Origin: CAJFUR01 sp904420575 | GTDB lineage: Bacteria; Actinomycetota; Coriobacteriia; Coriobacteriales; Eggerthellaceae | Assembly: GCA_965119745.1 (NCBI GenBank) | Contig: OZ221973.1 | Coordinates: forward strand, 310,001 to 374,000 | Length of the DNA: 64,000 nucleotides | Direction of reading: 5' to 3' | Shown: positions 9,277 to 18,194 of the stretch, piece by piece | Layout of the letters: every line of letters starts with the position of its first letter | Position numbering within the stretch: the first letter of the stretch is position 1 | The notes under the pieces: model-generated | Seen by the model: only the letters and a program-made list of their open reading frames with translations | The model's database searches: none | What the model was told of the DNA's origin: nothing | Program-made: the position numbers and the translations under genes

Positions 9277-9487
9277 AGCGAATGCCTTTTCTACGAATGA
9301 TCGGGAAAGAAGGGGGCACAACACCTGAGACCGGCTGTGACGGGCGCGCCCGCACGCCGCTCCGGGCCTGCCGCGCCTGCCGCGCGCGCCGCGCCCGCCG
9401 AGGTCGCCGCGCCCCTTGCGGCAGCCATGCGTTTGTGCCGGGCGCGGAAAGCCGCGCTTGGGCCTTCTGCCCTTGGGTCTTTCGCGC

Positions 9488-9988
9488 TCATGCCCTCATG
9501 AGGCGGGACTTGGAGTCCTTCGCCCACAGGAACAGGAGCTGGCGCGAGCGCTCGCCGAAGGCATGCGCCCAGACGGTGCGGATGCCCCGTTCGTCGGATT
9601 CCAACACCACTTCCAGGTAGCCGTACGGCAGCGCTTCGGGAAACTTCTCGCCCCACTCCACGAAGGAGGCACCGTCGCCGTCGATGGTCTCGAAGTAGCC
9701 GATGTCCTCCAGCTCGTCTGGATGCTCCAGCCGGTACAGGTCGAAGTGGTACAGCGGTAGCGGGCCTTCGGGATACGAGAGCAGGATGTTGAACGTGGGA
9801 CTGGTCACCTGGTCGCGGATGCCCAGACCGGCGGCGACCCCTTGCACGAACTGGGTCTTGCCCGCGCCTAAGTCGCCTTCGAGCACCACGACGTCGCCCA
9901 CGCGCAAGTAGGGTGCGAGCGTGGACGCCAGCTGCTTCGTCGCTTCCGGCGAGGTGGTTTTGCGCATGTACGTGAGTCCGTTTGCCAT
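9488..9988 (-). CDS. tsaE: TsaE, tRNA t6A biosynthesis ATPase
   Basis: A 166-residue protein with a P-loop (EGDLGAGKTQFVQG), the following VTSPTF motif and YHFDLYRL, all diagnostic of TsaE. TsaE is the ATPase that resets the TsaBD complex during N6-threonylcarbamoyladenosine formation at A37 of ANN-decoding tRNAs. The start is taken at ATG 9988 (MANGLTY); an ATG at 9967 is also possible, and no strong ribosome site is seen at either. It lies upstream of the TsaB-RimI-TsaD fusion on the same strand, separated by 211 bp of GC-rich sequence, so the t6A machinery except TsaC is together here. Confidence 0.94.
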   Translation of the reverse strand: MANGLTYMRKTTSPEATKQLASTLAPYLRVGDVVVLEGDLGAGKTQFVQGVAAGLGIRDQVTSPTFNILLSYPEGPLPLYHFDLYRLEHPDELEDIGYFETIDGDGASFVEWGEKFPEALPYGYLEVVLESDERGIRTVWAHAFGERSRQLLFLWAKDSKSRLMRA

Positions 9989-10030
9989 GATAGCTATGAT
10001 ACGACAACCGCGCCGCCGCCGCACGTGCAT

Positions 10031-10433
10031 CTTTCAGATAGCTATACAAGCCGCATGGTCGAGGCAACACTGTCTTACCCCCCCCCGCATCAAGGGGGCT
10101 TCCGTCCACTGGCGCAAAGCATGCGTCAGAAATCCCAATCCAAAAAGCGAGCCGACTGCCGCACGAAATGCGCTGCAGCACCAGTCTGTACAGCGTGGCT
10201 ACGGCGCGGCGCACCCGCCTGGGATACCGTCCCACTTCCCATCATCCCCCCATTTACCCGATACGAACGACAGAATTTCCCGCCATCGAGGCGATACTGC
10301 ACGTCCACGCGGCCTTTTACCCTTGACCTTGCCGGTGCAGGCCCGTCCCAAAGGCGCGTCCGCATCGGCGCAAACGGCATCGTTGGCCGAGCGAGGCCGA
10401 CCAGCCAGCAAGCCCAAAACAAGGAGGAGAGCC
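10031..10433. other. 403-bp gene-free leader with a C9 tract
   Basis: No convincing gene. Two ATAGCTAT palindromes (9990-9997 and 10038-10045) resemble AT-rich promoter cores in otherwise GC-rich DNA. A run of nine C (10078-10086) is followed by GCATCAA and GGGGG, which could form a small hairpin. The rest is presumably the leader of the flavoprotein gene at 10434. Confidence 0.4.
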
Positions 10434-12212
10434 ATGGAATCGAACAAGACACGACCCTACGAGGCGGCAGAAGGGATTGCCACGTCGCCCTCCGGCATGA
10501 GCCGACGCAGCTTTCTCGCCGGAGCGGCTGCCTTTGGCGCAGGAGCGGCCGCTTTCGGCCTCGCCGGCTGCCAGCCAAACAAAGACGCCGAAGCTCAAGG
10601 TACGGCTACGGAAGCCACCCCCGACGAAAGGACGCTTTCCAAAGAAGCGGAGCAGCTCGACTACGACGTGGTGGTGATCGGCGCTGGCACATCAGGCACC
10701 TGTGCAGCTCTGGCTGCAGCCCAGGCGGGCGCCAAGACCGTCATCGTGGAGAAAACCGACCTCACTGGCGGCCAGTCGAACTACTCCACGTTCATCGTGG
10801 GCGCCGGCACTGCGCTCCAACAGGACGCCGGATACGACGTCACTACCGACGAGCTGTATGCCGCACACCGCGAATACTACAAGGGCACCTGCTATCTTCC
10901 CCTGGTGCGCACCATCTTCGACAACGCTTCCGATACCATCGACTGGCTCATGGGCAACGGGCTCGGGATCATCGCCTGCCCCGAAGGCCTGTCGGTCCAG
11001 TCGAACCTGCCCCGCAACCAAGAGGTGTGCGGCCACATGATGACGGGTCCGACGCGTGAGCCCCAGGTGGAGAACGCCGCCACGCCCGGGAACTTCAATG
11101 GCCTGTACGCGACATATTTCGAAGATTGCGGCGGAGAGATCATGCTTGAAACGGAAGCGTTCAAGCTCTTGACGGACGAAAGCGGGCAGAAGGTAACGGG
11201 CGTAGCCTGCGAACGGAAAGACGGCAGCCAGGTGTTGCTCAATGCGAAGGCCGTCATCCTTGCCGCAGGCTCCTACAGCGGAGACGACGCGTTCTTCCGC
11301 GACCAGCTGGGGCACGACCCCATCTACAACCAGGAAGCCATCTCGGCAAATTCCGGCGACGGCATCGCCATGGCGAAGGAGGTCGGCGGACAGCCATGGG
11401 CTTCGTCGCCGTTCTGGCATCAGGTGTACATCAGCAACCTGGACGGGTCGGAGAACTACAGCATGATATTCCGCGAAGCGACCATCATCGCCCGCATGCC
11501 AGTGTTTCCATGGGTCGACCCCGAGGGCAATCGGTTCGCCGACGAGTCGGTATCGGGAGACTTCTCCCGCTTTGCCAACACCGCCTGGTCGCAAGGAGGC
11601 AGCTACTGGATACTACTGGATCAGGACATGGTGGCCGACCTCGAGGTCAACGGCACGCCCGTACCCATCATCGGCTGCAGCCCTGGAGACGATTCGGCAC
11701 GCACGGGCACCGAAAGCATCGTGAACGCCGTTGGCCAGTACTCCGGCCCCATGACCGGCATCACGAAGCTTCTTGACGACTTCGCCGCAGAAGGGCAGAT
11801 CGTCAAGGCGTCCGACCTCGACGATCTGTGTGCCCAGACCAACATGGACAAAAGCGTCCTTTCCGACACGATAGCCACGTACAACCAGGCGGTCGAGAGC
11901 AAGCATGACACCCTTTTCCTGAAAGACCCCCTCTACCTGCACTACCAGGTGGGATCGGGCCCGTACTACGCTCTGCGCGCCACGGTGAACTGCGAAGGCG
12001 GCTCGCTCGGCGGCGTGCGCGTCAACAAGGGCCTCAAGGTGTTCAAGCGCGAGACCGGCAAGCCCTTCGACAACCTGTTCGCCGCAGGCCTGAACGCGGG
12101 AGGCTTCTTCGGCGTGGGCGGCTACGTCGACATCTGCGGATGCACGATGGGATTCGCCGTCAATTCGGGCCGTTTGGCCGGCGAAGGAGCCGCGGCCGTG
12201 GCCACGGCCTAG
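10434..12212 (+). CDS. Tat-exported FAD-dependent reductase 1 (fumarate reductase/ketosteroid dehydrogenase superfamily)
   Basis: A 592-residue protein with a twin-arginine signal (SRRSFLAG) and a lipobox-like LAGC at about residue 45, so it is probably exported folded and lipid-anchored. A Rossmann FAD motif (VIGAGTSGTCAA) follows at about residue 81, then the FAD_binding_2 fold and a C-terminal GGFFGVGGY segment that closes the FAD site. No FMN-binding or haem domain is present, so electrons must come from another protein. Members reduce unsaturated or oxidised organic acceptors in anaerobic respiration; the substrate here is unknown. ATG 10434 has a strong AAGGAGGAGA site. It is convergent with membrane LuxR regulator 1, its likely controller. 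Confidence 0.9.
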   Translation: MESNKTRPYEAAEGIATSPSGMSRRSFLAGAAAFGAGAAAFGLAGCQPNKDAEAQGTATEATPDERTLSKEAEQLDYDVVVIGAGTSGTCAALAAAQAGAKTVIVEKTDLTGGQSNYSTFIVGAGTALQQDAGYDVTTDELYAAHREYYKGTCYLPLVRTIFDNASDTIDWLMGNGLGIIACPEGLSVQSNLPRNQEVCGHMMTGPTREPQVENAATPGNFNGLYATYFEDCGGEIMLETEAFKLLTDESGQKVTGVACERKDGSQVLLNAKAVILAAGSYSGDDAFFRDQLGHDPIYNQEAISANSGDGIAMAKEVGGQPWASSPFWHQVYISNLDGSENYSMIFREATIIARMPVFPWVDPEGNRFADESVSGDFSRFANTAWSQGGSYWILLDQDMVADLEVNGTPVPIIGCSPGDDSARTGTESIVNAVGQYSGPMTGITKLLDDFAAEGQIVKASDLDDLCAQTNMDKSVLSDTIATYNQAVESKHDTLFLKDPLYLHYQVGSGPYYALRATVNCEGGSLGGVRVNKGLKVFKRETGKPFDNLFAAGLNAGGFFGVGGYVDICGCTMGFAVNSGRLAGEGAAAVATA

Positions 12213-12254
12213 ACGCGCTCCAAGCCGCACCGCTCCTGTTCCGCCTTTTCCAGA

Positions 12255-12283
12255 ATGGGCGCCGCGCCCTATGCGGCGCCCAT
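12255..12283. terminator. Hairpin overlapping the end of LuxR regulator 1
   Basis: Arms ATGGGCGCCGC (12255-12265) and GCGGCGCCCAT (12273-12283) with a 7-base loop lie between convergent genes and overlap the stop codon of the LuxR gene (12269-12271). No U-run follows; probably a shared terminator. Confidence 0.5.
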
Positions 12284-13786
12284 CAACATGCCGATGAGAT
12301 CGGATCGGCTATGGGCACCGGTCTTCTCGTAGATGTGCTTGATGTGGGTCTTGACCGTCGACTTGGATATGGTCAGTTCGTTTTCGATGGCGGTTCCGCT
12401 GTACCCCATCACCCACAACCGCAGCACGCCCGTCTCGCGGACCGAGAGGCCGTGCTCTTCGGCGAACAGGCGCAAAGCCTGGTCATCCACCGAAGTCAGA
12501 AAGCGCCCTTCCTGCGGCGCGTCCGACCGCTCCCCGTCCCTGTCGAAGGACGGCTCCGACGCGCCCGTACTTGCCAGCCTTCGTGCGGAAGCGTCCTGGC
12601 CTGCCGTCGGGCCGAACGCAGCCTCGTCGCCGTCGCCGACCTCAATCACGAACGCCTTGTTCGAGAACGAGAATCCTGCGACCACCACCAAGCACACCAC
12701 GGCCACGATCAGAAAGAGCAGATGATGCGCGACCAGGTACAGGCCCGCAATCTCTCCGAGCGCCGACCCTCCATGGACCGCGCAGCGCCCCAAGGCAATG
12801 AGGGCCACGGCCCTCTCCGGACGCTCGTGAGCGAGGTTCACCAGCAGGACCCAGGTGGCGATCTCGATGGTGCAGATGCTTGCGGCTTCCAGGATGGCCG
12901 CCTGCGACACGAAGTCCACGTAGGAGAAGGCAATGAGCGTCGAAGCGATAGCCACCAGAGGCATCGCGAACCGATAGAGTTGGCCGACATGGATGCGCCT
13001 CACCCGGAAGACCGTGGCGACGATCAACGCCACAGCCGCCACTGCGAGCATGGGAACGTGCATGTTGAACGAATAGGCCGGGCTCTGGAAAATGATGGAC
13101 CGCCCTACGGCGTAGACGAAAAGCACCACGACGATGCCGACGACGACTTTGGCAGGAAGCAATCCTCTTATTCCCTTCGCGCCCCGTTCGCCCTTTAAAG
13201 CCCCATCTCGCGTAGCCGCCTGCACCCGGTCGCTGAGCGCTCGATGGCAGAGCATGGCCAGAAGACATGCACCGAGAAGGGCGATGCTACCCACCACCAC
13301 GACCAAAGGAGCGGGCACCCACGTCGTTAGGAAGGAGAGAAACGTGCCGACGAAGAACGACGAGGCCAGATAGACGAACGCCTCATGCGGCCGCACGTTC
13401 GCGTACAGCACGCCCCACGAAACGCAAAACCAGGGAGAGGCGATCCCGTTCAACACGCCCGCGATGGCAACGAAAGGCAGGCTCGAAGACAAGGTGGGCA
13501 GCAAGGCGAAAACGGTGCCGACAAGCGCCAAAAAGACGCTTGCGAGCACGAACCACCGGTTCCAAAGCAACCGCTCGAACAGCGCCCCTTTGAACGCGAC
13601 CAGCAGGAAGGCAAGCGCCGAAACGCTGAGGCTGACGATATGCAGGAACAACGGCGCAGAGATGCCCGCCACCGTGGAAGCGTTGGCGCCGGAGTCGAAC
13701 AGGACGAAGACCCAGAACCAGTACAGGCCAAAACCGAGAAGGGCGACTTCCGGCCTTCCGCCGACCATGTCTTCGAACCGTCTCAT
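12269..13786 (-). CDS. Membrane-bound LuxR-family transcription regulator 1
   Basis: A 505-residue protein whose first ~400 residues form about 12 hydrophobic helices like a transporter, and whose last ~65 residues are a LuxR helix-turn-helix (LRLWVMGYSGTAIENELTISK, then KTHIKHIYEK). In Eggerthellaceae such proteins typically sit beside reductase genes, and the membrane part presumably senses the substrate (inference). The start is taken at ATG 13786, which has GGAAGG at good spacing; ATG 13804 or 13831 would add 6 or 15 residues. Convergent with flavoprotein reductase 1. Confidence 0.9.
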   Translation of the reverse strand: MRRFEDMVGGRPEVALLGFGLYWFWVFVLFDSGANASTVAGISAPLFLHIVSLSVSALAFLLVAFKGALFERLLWNRWFVLASVFLALVGTVFALLPTLSSSLPFVAIAGVLNGIASPWFCVSWGVLYANVRPHEAFVYLASSFFVGTFLSFLTTWVPAPLVVVVGSIALLGACLLAMLCHRALSDRVQAATRDGALKGERGAKGIRGLLPAKVVVGIVVVLFVYAVGRSIIFQSPAYSFNMHVPMLAVAAVALIVATVFRVRRIHVGQLYRFAMPLVAIASTLIAFSYVDFVSQAAILEAASICTIEIATWVLLVNLAHERPERAVALIALGRCAVHGGSALGEIAGLYLVAHHLLFLIVAVVCLVVVAGFSFSNKAFVIEVGDGDEAAFGPTAGQDASARRLASTGASEPSFDRDGERSDAPQEGRFLTSVDDQALRLFAEEHGLSVRETGVLRLWVMGYSGTAIENELTISKSTVKTHIKHIYEKTGAHSRSDLIGMLMGAA

Positions 13787-14027
13787 GTTGCCTTCCGTCT
13801 TCATCCCGCTGCGTGCTGCCCATGATAGCATGAGGTTCGCGCGCAGCCTCGTTCCGGTAGACGAAACGACACAACGCCCTGCCCCTCGACCACATGCCAG
13901 CTTCCTTTGCTAGAATGAACGGTGCGCCCCGTCTTCCGCTGCCGCTGCGCCCCACACGCGGGCCAACGTGGCTGGTGGCCCGCAGGGCGAAGCCCGACTC
14001 ATGACCACCGGAAGACAGGAGCTTTTC

Positions 14028-15194
14028 ATGACCGAACGCGCAACCTCCGCCGACTCCCACGCCGCAGCCGCCGACGCCGCAGGCCTCGCCGCCGCAGACC
14101 CGACGCCCTCCCCCACGTCATGCGCGGCGCGCGTAGACACGGTCCTGCGCAACCTGAAGGCGGCGGGGCTTTCCCAGATGGTCGTCTGCGATCCCCGCTC
14201 CATCCAGTACCTGACCGGGGCCTACGTGGAACCCGGCGAGCGCTTCCTGGGACTTTTTGTCGCGCCCGGCCAGCAACCGGCCCTCGTGCTGAACGAGCTT
14301 TTCACGGCGCCCGCCGACGCCGCATGCCGCATCCTTTCCTTCAAGGACACCGACGACCCGCTCGCCTTGGTGGCCGGCCTGTGCGACCCCGAAGCGCCGC
14401 TCGGCTGCGACAAGAACCTGCCCGCGCGCTTCCTCATCCCGCTCATGGAGCGCACCGCCGCGGCAGGCTTCGTGCTGGCCTCCCAGGCGGTGGACGACGC
14501 CCGCGCGCTCAAGGACGCCGACGAACGAAAGCGCATGCGCGCTGCGTCCCGCACGAACGACACGGCCATGGCGCGCTTCCGGGAACTCGTGCACGAAGGC
14601 GTGACCGAGGCCGAGGTGGCCGGGCAGCTGGAAGCCCTCTATCGCAGGCTGGGCGCCCAGGGCCATTCGTTTACGCCCATCGTCAGCTTCGGGGCGAACG
14701 CGGCCGACCCGCACCACGAGCCGGACGACACGCCGCTGCGCGACGGCGACGTGGTGCTGTTCGACGTAGGCTGCCGCCAGGACGACTACTGCGCCGACAT
14801 GACGCGCACGTTCTTTTTCCGTAGCGCCAGCGAGAAGCAGCGCGAGGTGTACGAGGCGGTGCGCCGCGCAAACGAGGCCGCCCGCGCGCTCGTGGCGCCC
14901 GGCGTGCGCTTCTGCGACCTGGACGCCGCCGCCCGCACGGTCATTCAGGAAGCAGGATACGGGCCTTACTTCACGCACCGGCTGGGCCACCAGATAGGGC
15001 TCGACGTGCACGAGCCGGGCGACGTGTCGGCCGTCCATGACGCGCCCGTGCAGCCGGGCATGACGTTCTCCATCGAGCCCGGCATCTACCTGCCAGGAGA
15101 ATTCGGCGTTCGCATCGAGGACCTGGTGCTGGTCACCGACGAAGGTTGCGAGGTGCTCAACGCCTACCCGCGCGACCTGACCGTTTTGGAATAG
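14028..15194 (+). CDS. M24 family metallopeptidase (Xaa-Pro aminopeptidase type)
   Basis: A 388-residue creatinase/aminopeptidase P-like protein. An N-terminal creatinase-type domain (about residues 30-160) is followed by the pita-bread catalytic domain. The dinuclear metal ligands are visible: Asp in LFDVGCR and Asp in CADMTRT, His in HRLGHQIGLDVHEPG, Glu in SIEPGIY and Glu in RIEDLVL. It likely removes N-terminal residues before proline or cleaves dipeptides in the cytoplasm. ATG 14028 follows CAGGAG by seven bases; upstream in-frame starts lack a ribosome site. The first ~25 residues are Ala-rich and disordered. Single gene with no obvious partner. Confidence 0.9.
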   Translation: MTERATSADSHAAAADAAGLAAADPTPSPTSCAARVDTVLRNLKAAGLSQMVVCDPRSIQYLTGAYVEPGERFLGLFVAPGQQPALVLNELFTAPADAACRILSFKDTDDPLALVAGLCDPEAPLGCDKNLPARFLIPLMERTAAAGFVLASQAVDDARALKDADERKRMRAASRTNDTAMARFRELVHEGVTEAEVAGQLEALYRRLGAQGHSFTPIVSFGANAADPHHEPDDTPLRDGDVVLFDVGCRQDDYCADMTRTFFFRSASEKQREVYEAVRRANEAARALVAPGVRFCDLDAAARTVIQEAGYGPYFTHRLGHQIGLDVHEPGDVSAVHDAPVQPGMTFSIEPGIYLPGEFGVRIEDLVLVTDEGCEVLNAYPRDLTVLE

Positions 15195-15219
15195 GGAACC
15201 TGCCTGCGTCCGCTTGTCT

Positions 15220-15255
15220 CAGGGGCGCGCCCGCGCGAAAACGGACACGCCCCTG
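15220..15255 (+). terminator. Weak hairpin after the M24 peptidase
   Basis: CAGGGGCG (15220-15227) pairs with CGCCCCTG (15248-15255) across a 20-base loop, 25 bp after the stop codon. No U-run; low-confidence terminator between convergent genes. Confidence 0.3.
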
Positions 15256-15326
15256 CCGACACTGCCGACACGTGCAAGAACGCAAAGAGACGCTTCCCGT
15301 CTCTCCCTCGACCGGCGGCTTTGCCT

Positions 15327-15599
15327 TTACTTGCCGCCGAACAGGCCGGACAGCTTGCCCAGAAGCTCATCGCCTCCCAGGAAGTCGCCGACGGCCTCCA
15401 TGGCCTTGCCCATGTCGAGTCCCTTGCCCTCGAGCAGCGGCTCGACCGCGCCTACGATGTCGCCCATCTGCTCGTCGGAAACCTCGAGGCCGGTGGCGTT
15501 CTTGATAGCCTCGCCGGGATCGATGCCGAACTGCTCCAGATGAGAAGGGTCTTCTGCCGCCGCCTTGACGAACTGCGCCACTATTTCCTGAATTTCCAT
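15327..15599 (-). CDS. Small acidic protein of unknown function (90 aa)
   Basis: Starts MEIQEIVAQF with AAGGAGCGAC directly upstream, which decides the start over the longer in-frame extension to 15704. The 90 residues are acidic and predicted largely helical, with no Cys and no membrane segment. A Gly-rich end (LGKLSGLFGGK) closes it. The N-terminal half (helix, short acidic turn, helix) is reminiscent of leader-peptide-like Nif11 domains, but no family is claimed. It stands alone between a peptidase and a membrane-protein gene, both on the opposite strand. Confidence 0.7.
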   Translation of the reverse strand: MEIQEIVAQFVKAAAEDPSHLEQFGIDPGEAIKNATGLEVSDEQMGDIVGAVEPLLEGKGLDMGKAMEAVGDFLGGDELLGKLSGLFGGK

Positions 15600-15807
15600 G
15601 TCGCTCCTTCCCCGAAGGGCAGGCGTAGCCCGCACCGCCTGCTCCCCGATCCGTCCCCCATAACCGCGTTCCATCCTTAACCATAAGTTGAGCAGGGGAT
15701 TCAACGCTCCCGCTCCGCCTCTGCGTACCTTATCATAGCCATACTCGAGAAGAGCGCCTGCAGCCGGGATTCAACTGCTGGTGAAGGGAACAGAGAGGAA
15801 GACGCGC

Positions 15808-16908
15808 ATGACCACGGAGAAACAGCCCGCCGAAGACGACGAGGGCAAGCAGCCTTCCCGCAAGAAACCGGCCGCCAAGAAAGCCGGCGGCACGCAGGCG
15901 GCGCGGAAAGACGAGCCAGAAGGCAAGGCCGCCGAGGCGGAAAAGGCCGAGAAGGCCGAAGAAACCGACGACGCGCCTGCGTCCGCCGCGAAAAAGGAGC
16001 CGAAGGAGCGCCACTTCGTCGACGCGAAGACCGGCAAGACCATCGAGAAGCCGAAGCAAGGCGGCGCAGGTCCTCAGGCCACGCAGGCCATACGCGAAGA
16101 GATGCATGCCGAACGCAAGGGCAATGCCCTGCCGTTCCGCATCGCGTCCATCGTGCTGTGGGTGTTGGGCATCGCCGCGGAGGTCCTGGCCATCCTGACG
16201 GCGAACCGGACGCTGTTCTTGCCCGGCCTTTCGCAAACGACCTGGATCATCGTGTTCCTGGTGGTGGACCTGGTGCTGGTGGTGGTCGGCTCGCAGCTGT
16301 GGAAGCGCGCGAACCACCTCGACCCGGCCTCCAAGGAGAACAAGGTGGCCTACTGGGTGCAGACCGAGCTTGGCGTCCTCATTGCCGTGATCGCGTTCGC
16401 CCCGGTCATCCTTCTCATGCTCAACAACAAGGACCTGGACGCCAAGACGAAGAAGCTGTGCTCCATCGTGGCGGGCGTGGCCCTGGTGGCCGCCGTGGGC
16501 AGCGGCATCGACTACCATCCCACGTCGCAGGAAGACCTTGACCAGGCGCAGGCCGGTGCAGCCGTGCTTTCCGACGACGGCCTGGCCTACTGGACGCCGT
16601 TCGGCAAGAAGTACCACTTCAACCCCGACTGCCAGTACCTGAAGAATTCCGGCACCATCTATTCCGGGTCGGTGCAGGACGCCATCGACGCCGGCCGCAA
16701 CGAAGGCTGCTCCGGCTGCACGGTGGAAGACGGCACCGACGTGCTGGCCAACGCCGATCCCGAAGCGGTGAAGGCCGTGCTCGAGAACGTCGTCAGCATG
16801 GGCGGCGAGACGGGCGGTGGAGAGGCCGGAGTCGCGGGCGGCGCGGACGCGGGCGGCGCGGACGATGCGGGCGCGGGCCAGCAGGAAGATCTCCCCCAGG
16901 CAGCATAG
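15808..16908 (+). CDS. Membrane protein with Lys/Ala/Glu-rich N-terminus and C-terminal Cys/His mini-domain
   Basis: 366 residues. The first ~90 are Lys/Ala/Glu/Pro-rich and disordered. Four hydrophobic segments follow (about residues 113-230). The C-terminal part contains W-x6-KKYHFNPDCQYLKN and then GCSGC, a pattern (YH-x2-DC-x-Y/W...C-x2-C) seen in small putative metal-binding modules of nuclease-like and surface proteins. The tail is Gly/Ala/Asp-rich. ATG 15808 is preceded by GAGAGGAAG; a GTG at 15781 would add nine residues. No function assigned. Confidence 0.75.
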   Translation: MTTEKQPAEDDEGKQPSRKKPAAKKAGGTQAARKDEPEGKAAEAEKAEKAEETDDAPASAAKKEPKERHFVDAKTGKTIEKPKQGGAGPQATQAIREEMHAERKGNALPFRIASIVLWVLGIAAEVLAILTANRTLFLPGLSQTTWIIVFLVVDLVLVVVGSQLWKRANHLDPASKENKVAYWVQTELGVLIAVIAFAPVILLMLNNKDLDAKTKKLCSIVAGVALVAAVGSGIDYHPTSQEDLDQAQAGAAVLSDDGLAYWTPFGKKYHFNPDCQYLKNSGTIYSGSVQDAIDAGRNEGCSGCTVEDGTDVLANADPEAVKAVLENVVSMGGETGGGEAGVAGGADAGGADDAGAGQQEDLPQAA

Positions 16909-16958
16909 GCGCTGGCACCGGCTTGCTCTTTGGCGCACCGCTGCGGTCGTCCCTGGCG

Positions 16959-17007
16959 TCCCAAGATCCTTCGGCTTCGGCGCTTCGCGCCTCCGCTCAG
17001 GATGACA
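16959..17007. repeat. Intergenic stem element of the ATCCT...AGGAT type
   Basis: Between convergent genes, ATCCT (16966-16970) and AGGAT (16999-17003) enclose GGCGC/GCGCC (16979-16983, 16987-16991) with a TTC loop. Sequences of the form AAGATCCTTCG...CTCAGGATGAC are widespread intergenic repeats in gut bacteria; this looks like a member. It may also serve as the terminator for both flanking genes. Confidence 0.5.
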
Positions 17008-17034
17008 ACCGGAAGGCATGCTTCAAAAGGTGCG

Positions 17035-17484
17035 TCAGAAGCTCCCCAGGCCGCAGCGGCGGCTGGCCGCCTGCGCGTCGCGGCGGCGCTTGCAGTCGGG
17101 ACAGACGGACGTGAGCAGGCGGGCATGTGCGGCATCGACGTGTTCTGCCTGGTCGAGCAATGCGTTCGCGTACTCCACCTCCTTGTTGGTAGCGTAGTAG
17201 CGCCCGCAGCTGGCGCACTCGCGCAGCGCGAACAGGCAGCGCTTGGGCGGCTCGGGATCGTCGGCGAAGTCGCAGTCCGTCACAAGTCCCATGGCCCCGG
17301 TCGGGCACGCCTGCGCGCAGCGGCCGCACCAGGTGCAGTCGGTCAAATCGAGCGTCCACACCAGCAGCCCTTCGTCCTCGTCCACGAAGATGCGGATGGC
17401 GCGCGTGTCGCAGGCCACGGCGCAGGCGGCGCAGGCTATGCAGCGCCCGAAGTCGTGGTGCGGCTTGCCTACGGCCTCGCTCAT
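17035..17484 (-). CDS. HycF/HyfH-like ferredoxin subunit of the formate dehydrogenase operon
   Basis: 149 residues with two 4Fe-4S motifs (CIACAACAVACDT near residue 14 and CTWCGRCAQACPTG near residue 47), then two Cys pairs, CASC (about residue 88) and CPDCKRRR (about 128), flanking a helix. This arrangement resembles the HycF/HyfH subunits of formate hydrogenlyase, which carry electrons between the formate dehydrogenase arm and a hydrogenase. It is the last gene of the operon; its ATG overlaps the TGA of the preceding Fe-S gene (ATGA). No hydrogenase gene is in the window, so its partner is unknown. Confidence 0.82.
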   Translation of the reverse strand: MSEAVGKPHHDFGRCIACAACAVACDTRAIRIFVDEDEGLLVWTLDLTDCTWCGRCAQACPTGAMGLVTDCDFADDPEPPKRCLFALRECASCGRYYATNKEVEYANALLDQAEHVDAAHARLLTSVCPDCKRRRDAQAASRRCGLGSF

Positions 17485-18194
17485 TGCCCCTCCCCTTCCT
17501 CGTGCCATGCCGCATGTGGGCGCCAGGCGGCGTCGAGGCCCTCGGTAAGCTCTGCGGCGGCGTTGTCGTCGGCCCTGACAGCGGAGGCGGCGCCGTGGCG
17601 CACGGAGGCGCTCCGCTCCGCTTCCTTCGCGCCCCGCATGGCCACGCCTGCCTTCTCGATGGCTTCGAGCCGCCGGTCGCGCACCAGGTGGGTCAACGTG
17701 CATTCGTCCACCAGCGAGAGCGCCTTCGTGGGGCACGACACGATGCACCGCGGCCCGCCGGGCACCTTCGCGCACAGGTCGCACGCGACCACCGACGCAT
17801 AGCGGCCCGTCTCCTTCTGCCGCAGCAAGCCCGCCGAGCGCGAGGACGACGCACGGCCGTACGGCGTGGCCTTGGCCGGCGCGTCGGAGGGCGCCGACGG
17901 GTACACGGCGCCGAACGGGCAGGCCAGCGCGCACAAAAGGCAGCCTGTGCAGAGTTCCTCGTCGATGTGCACGTGATCGCGCACCAGCGAGATGGCCGCT
18001 TCGGGACACACGGCCATGCACGGCGCGCCTTCGCACTGGTGGCACGTCACGGCAGCCGTCACGGCGCGGGTCTTCACCAGCGACAGGCGCGCGGCGGGGC
18101 GCATCCATCGTTTGCGGTGGCTCTCGCTGCAGGTCACGCGGCACGCGCCGCACCCGATGCAGCGTGCAGGATCGCAGACGACGAAGCGGTTCAT
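17481..18194 (-). CDS. HycB-like four-cluster 4Fe-4S electron transfer protein 2
   Basis: 237 residues with four Cys clusters typical of HycB/HydN: CIGCGACRVTC, CHQCEGAPCMAVC, CTGCLLCALAC and CDLC...PRCIVSC, followed by an Ala/Glu-rich tail of about 65 residues. It should pass electrons to or from the formate dehydrogenase encoded just upstream. Its ATG (18192-18194) overlaps the fdhF TGA as ATGA, and its own TGA overlaps the next gene the same way, so three proteins are translationally coupled. Confidence 0.9.
   Translation of the reverse strand: MNRFVVCDPARCIGCGACRVTCSESHRKRWMRPAARLSLVKTRAVTAAVTCHQCEGAPCMAVCPEAAISLVRDHVHIDEELCTGCLLCALACPFGAVYPSAPSDAPAKATPYGRASSSRSAGLLRQKETGRYASVVACDLCAKVPGGPRCIVSCPTKALSLVDECTLTHLVRDRRLEAIEKAGVAMRGAKEAERSASVRHGAASAVRADDNAAAELTEGLDAAWRPHAAWHEEGEGQ

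Noticed and set aside
6271..9300. 1009-codon open frame on the plus strand opposite the t6A fusion
   Set aside because: Antisense shadow: Arg/His/Gly-rich with no family motif, while the minus strand encodes three clear domains.
9291..9491. 66-codon ORF whose ATG overlaps the tsaE stop
   Set aside because: Ala/Arg/Gly-only composition, no properly spaced ribosome site and no recognisable fold; the overlap alone is weak support.
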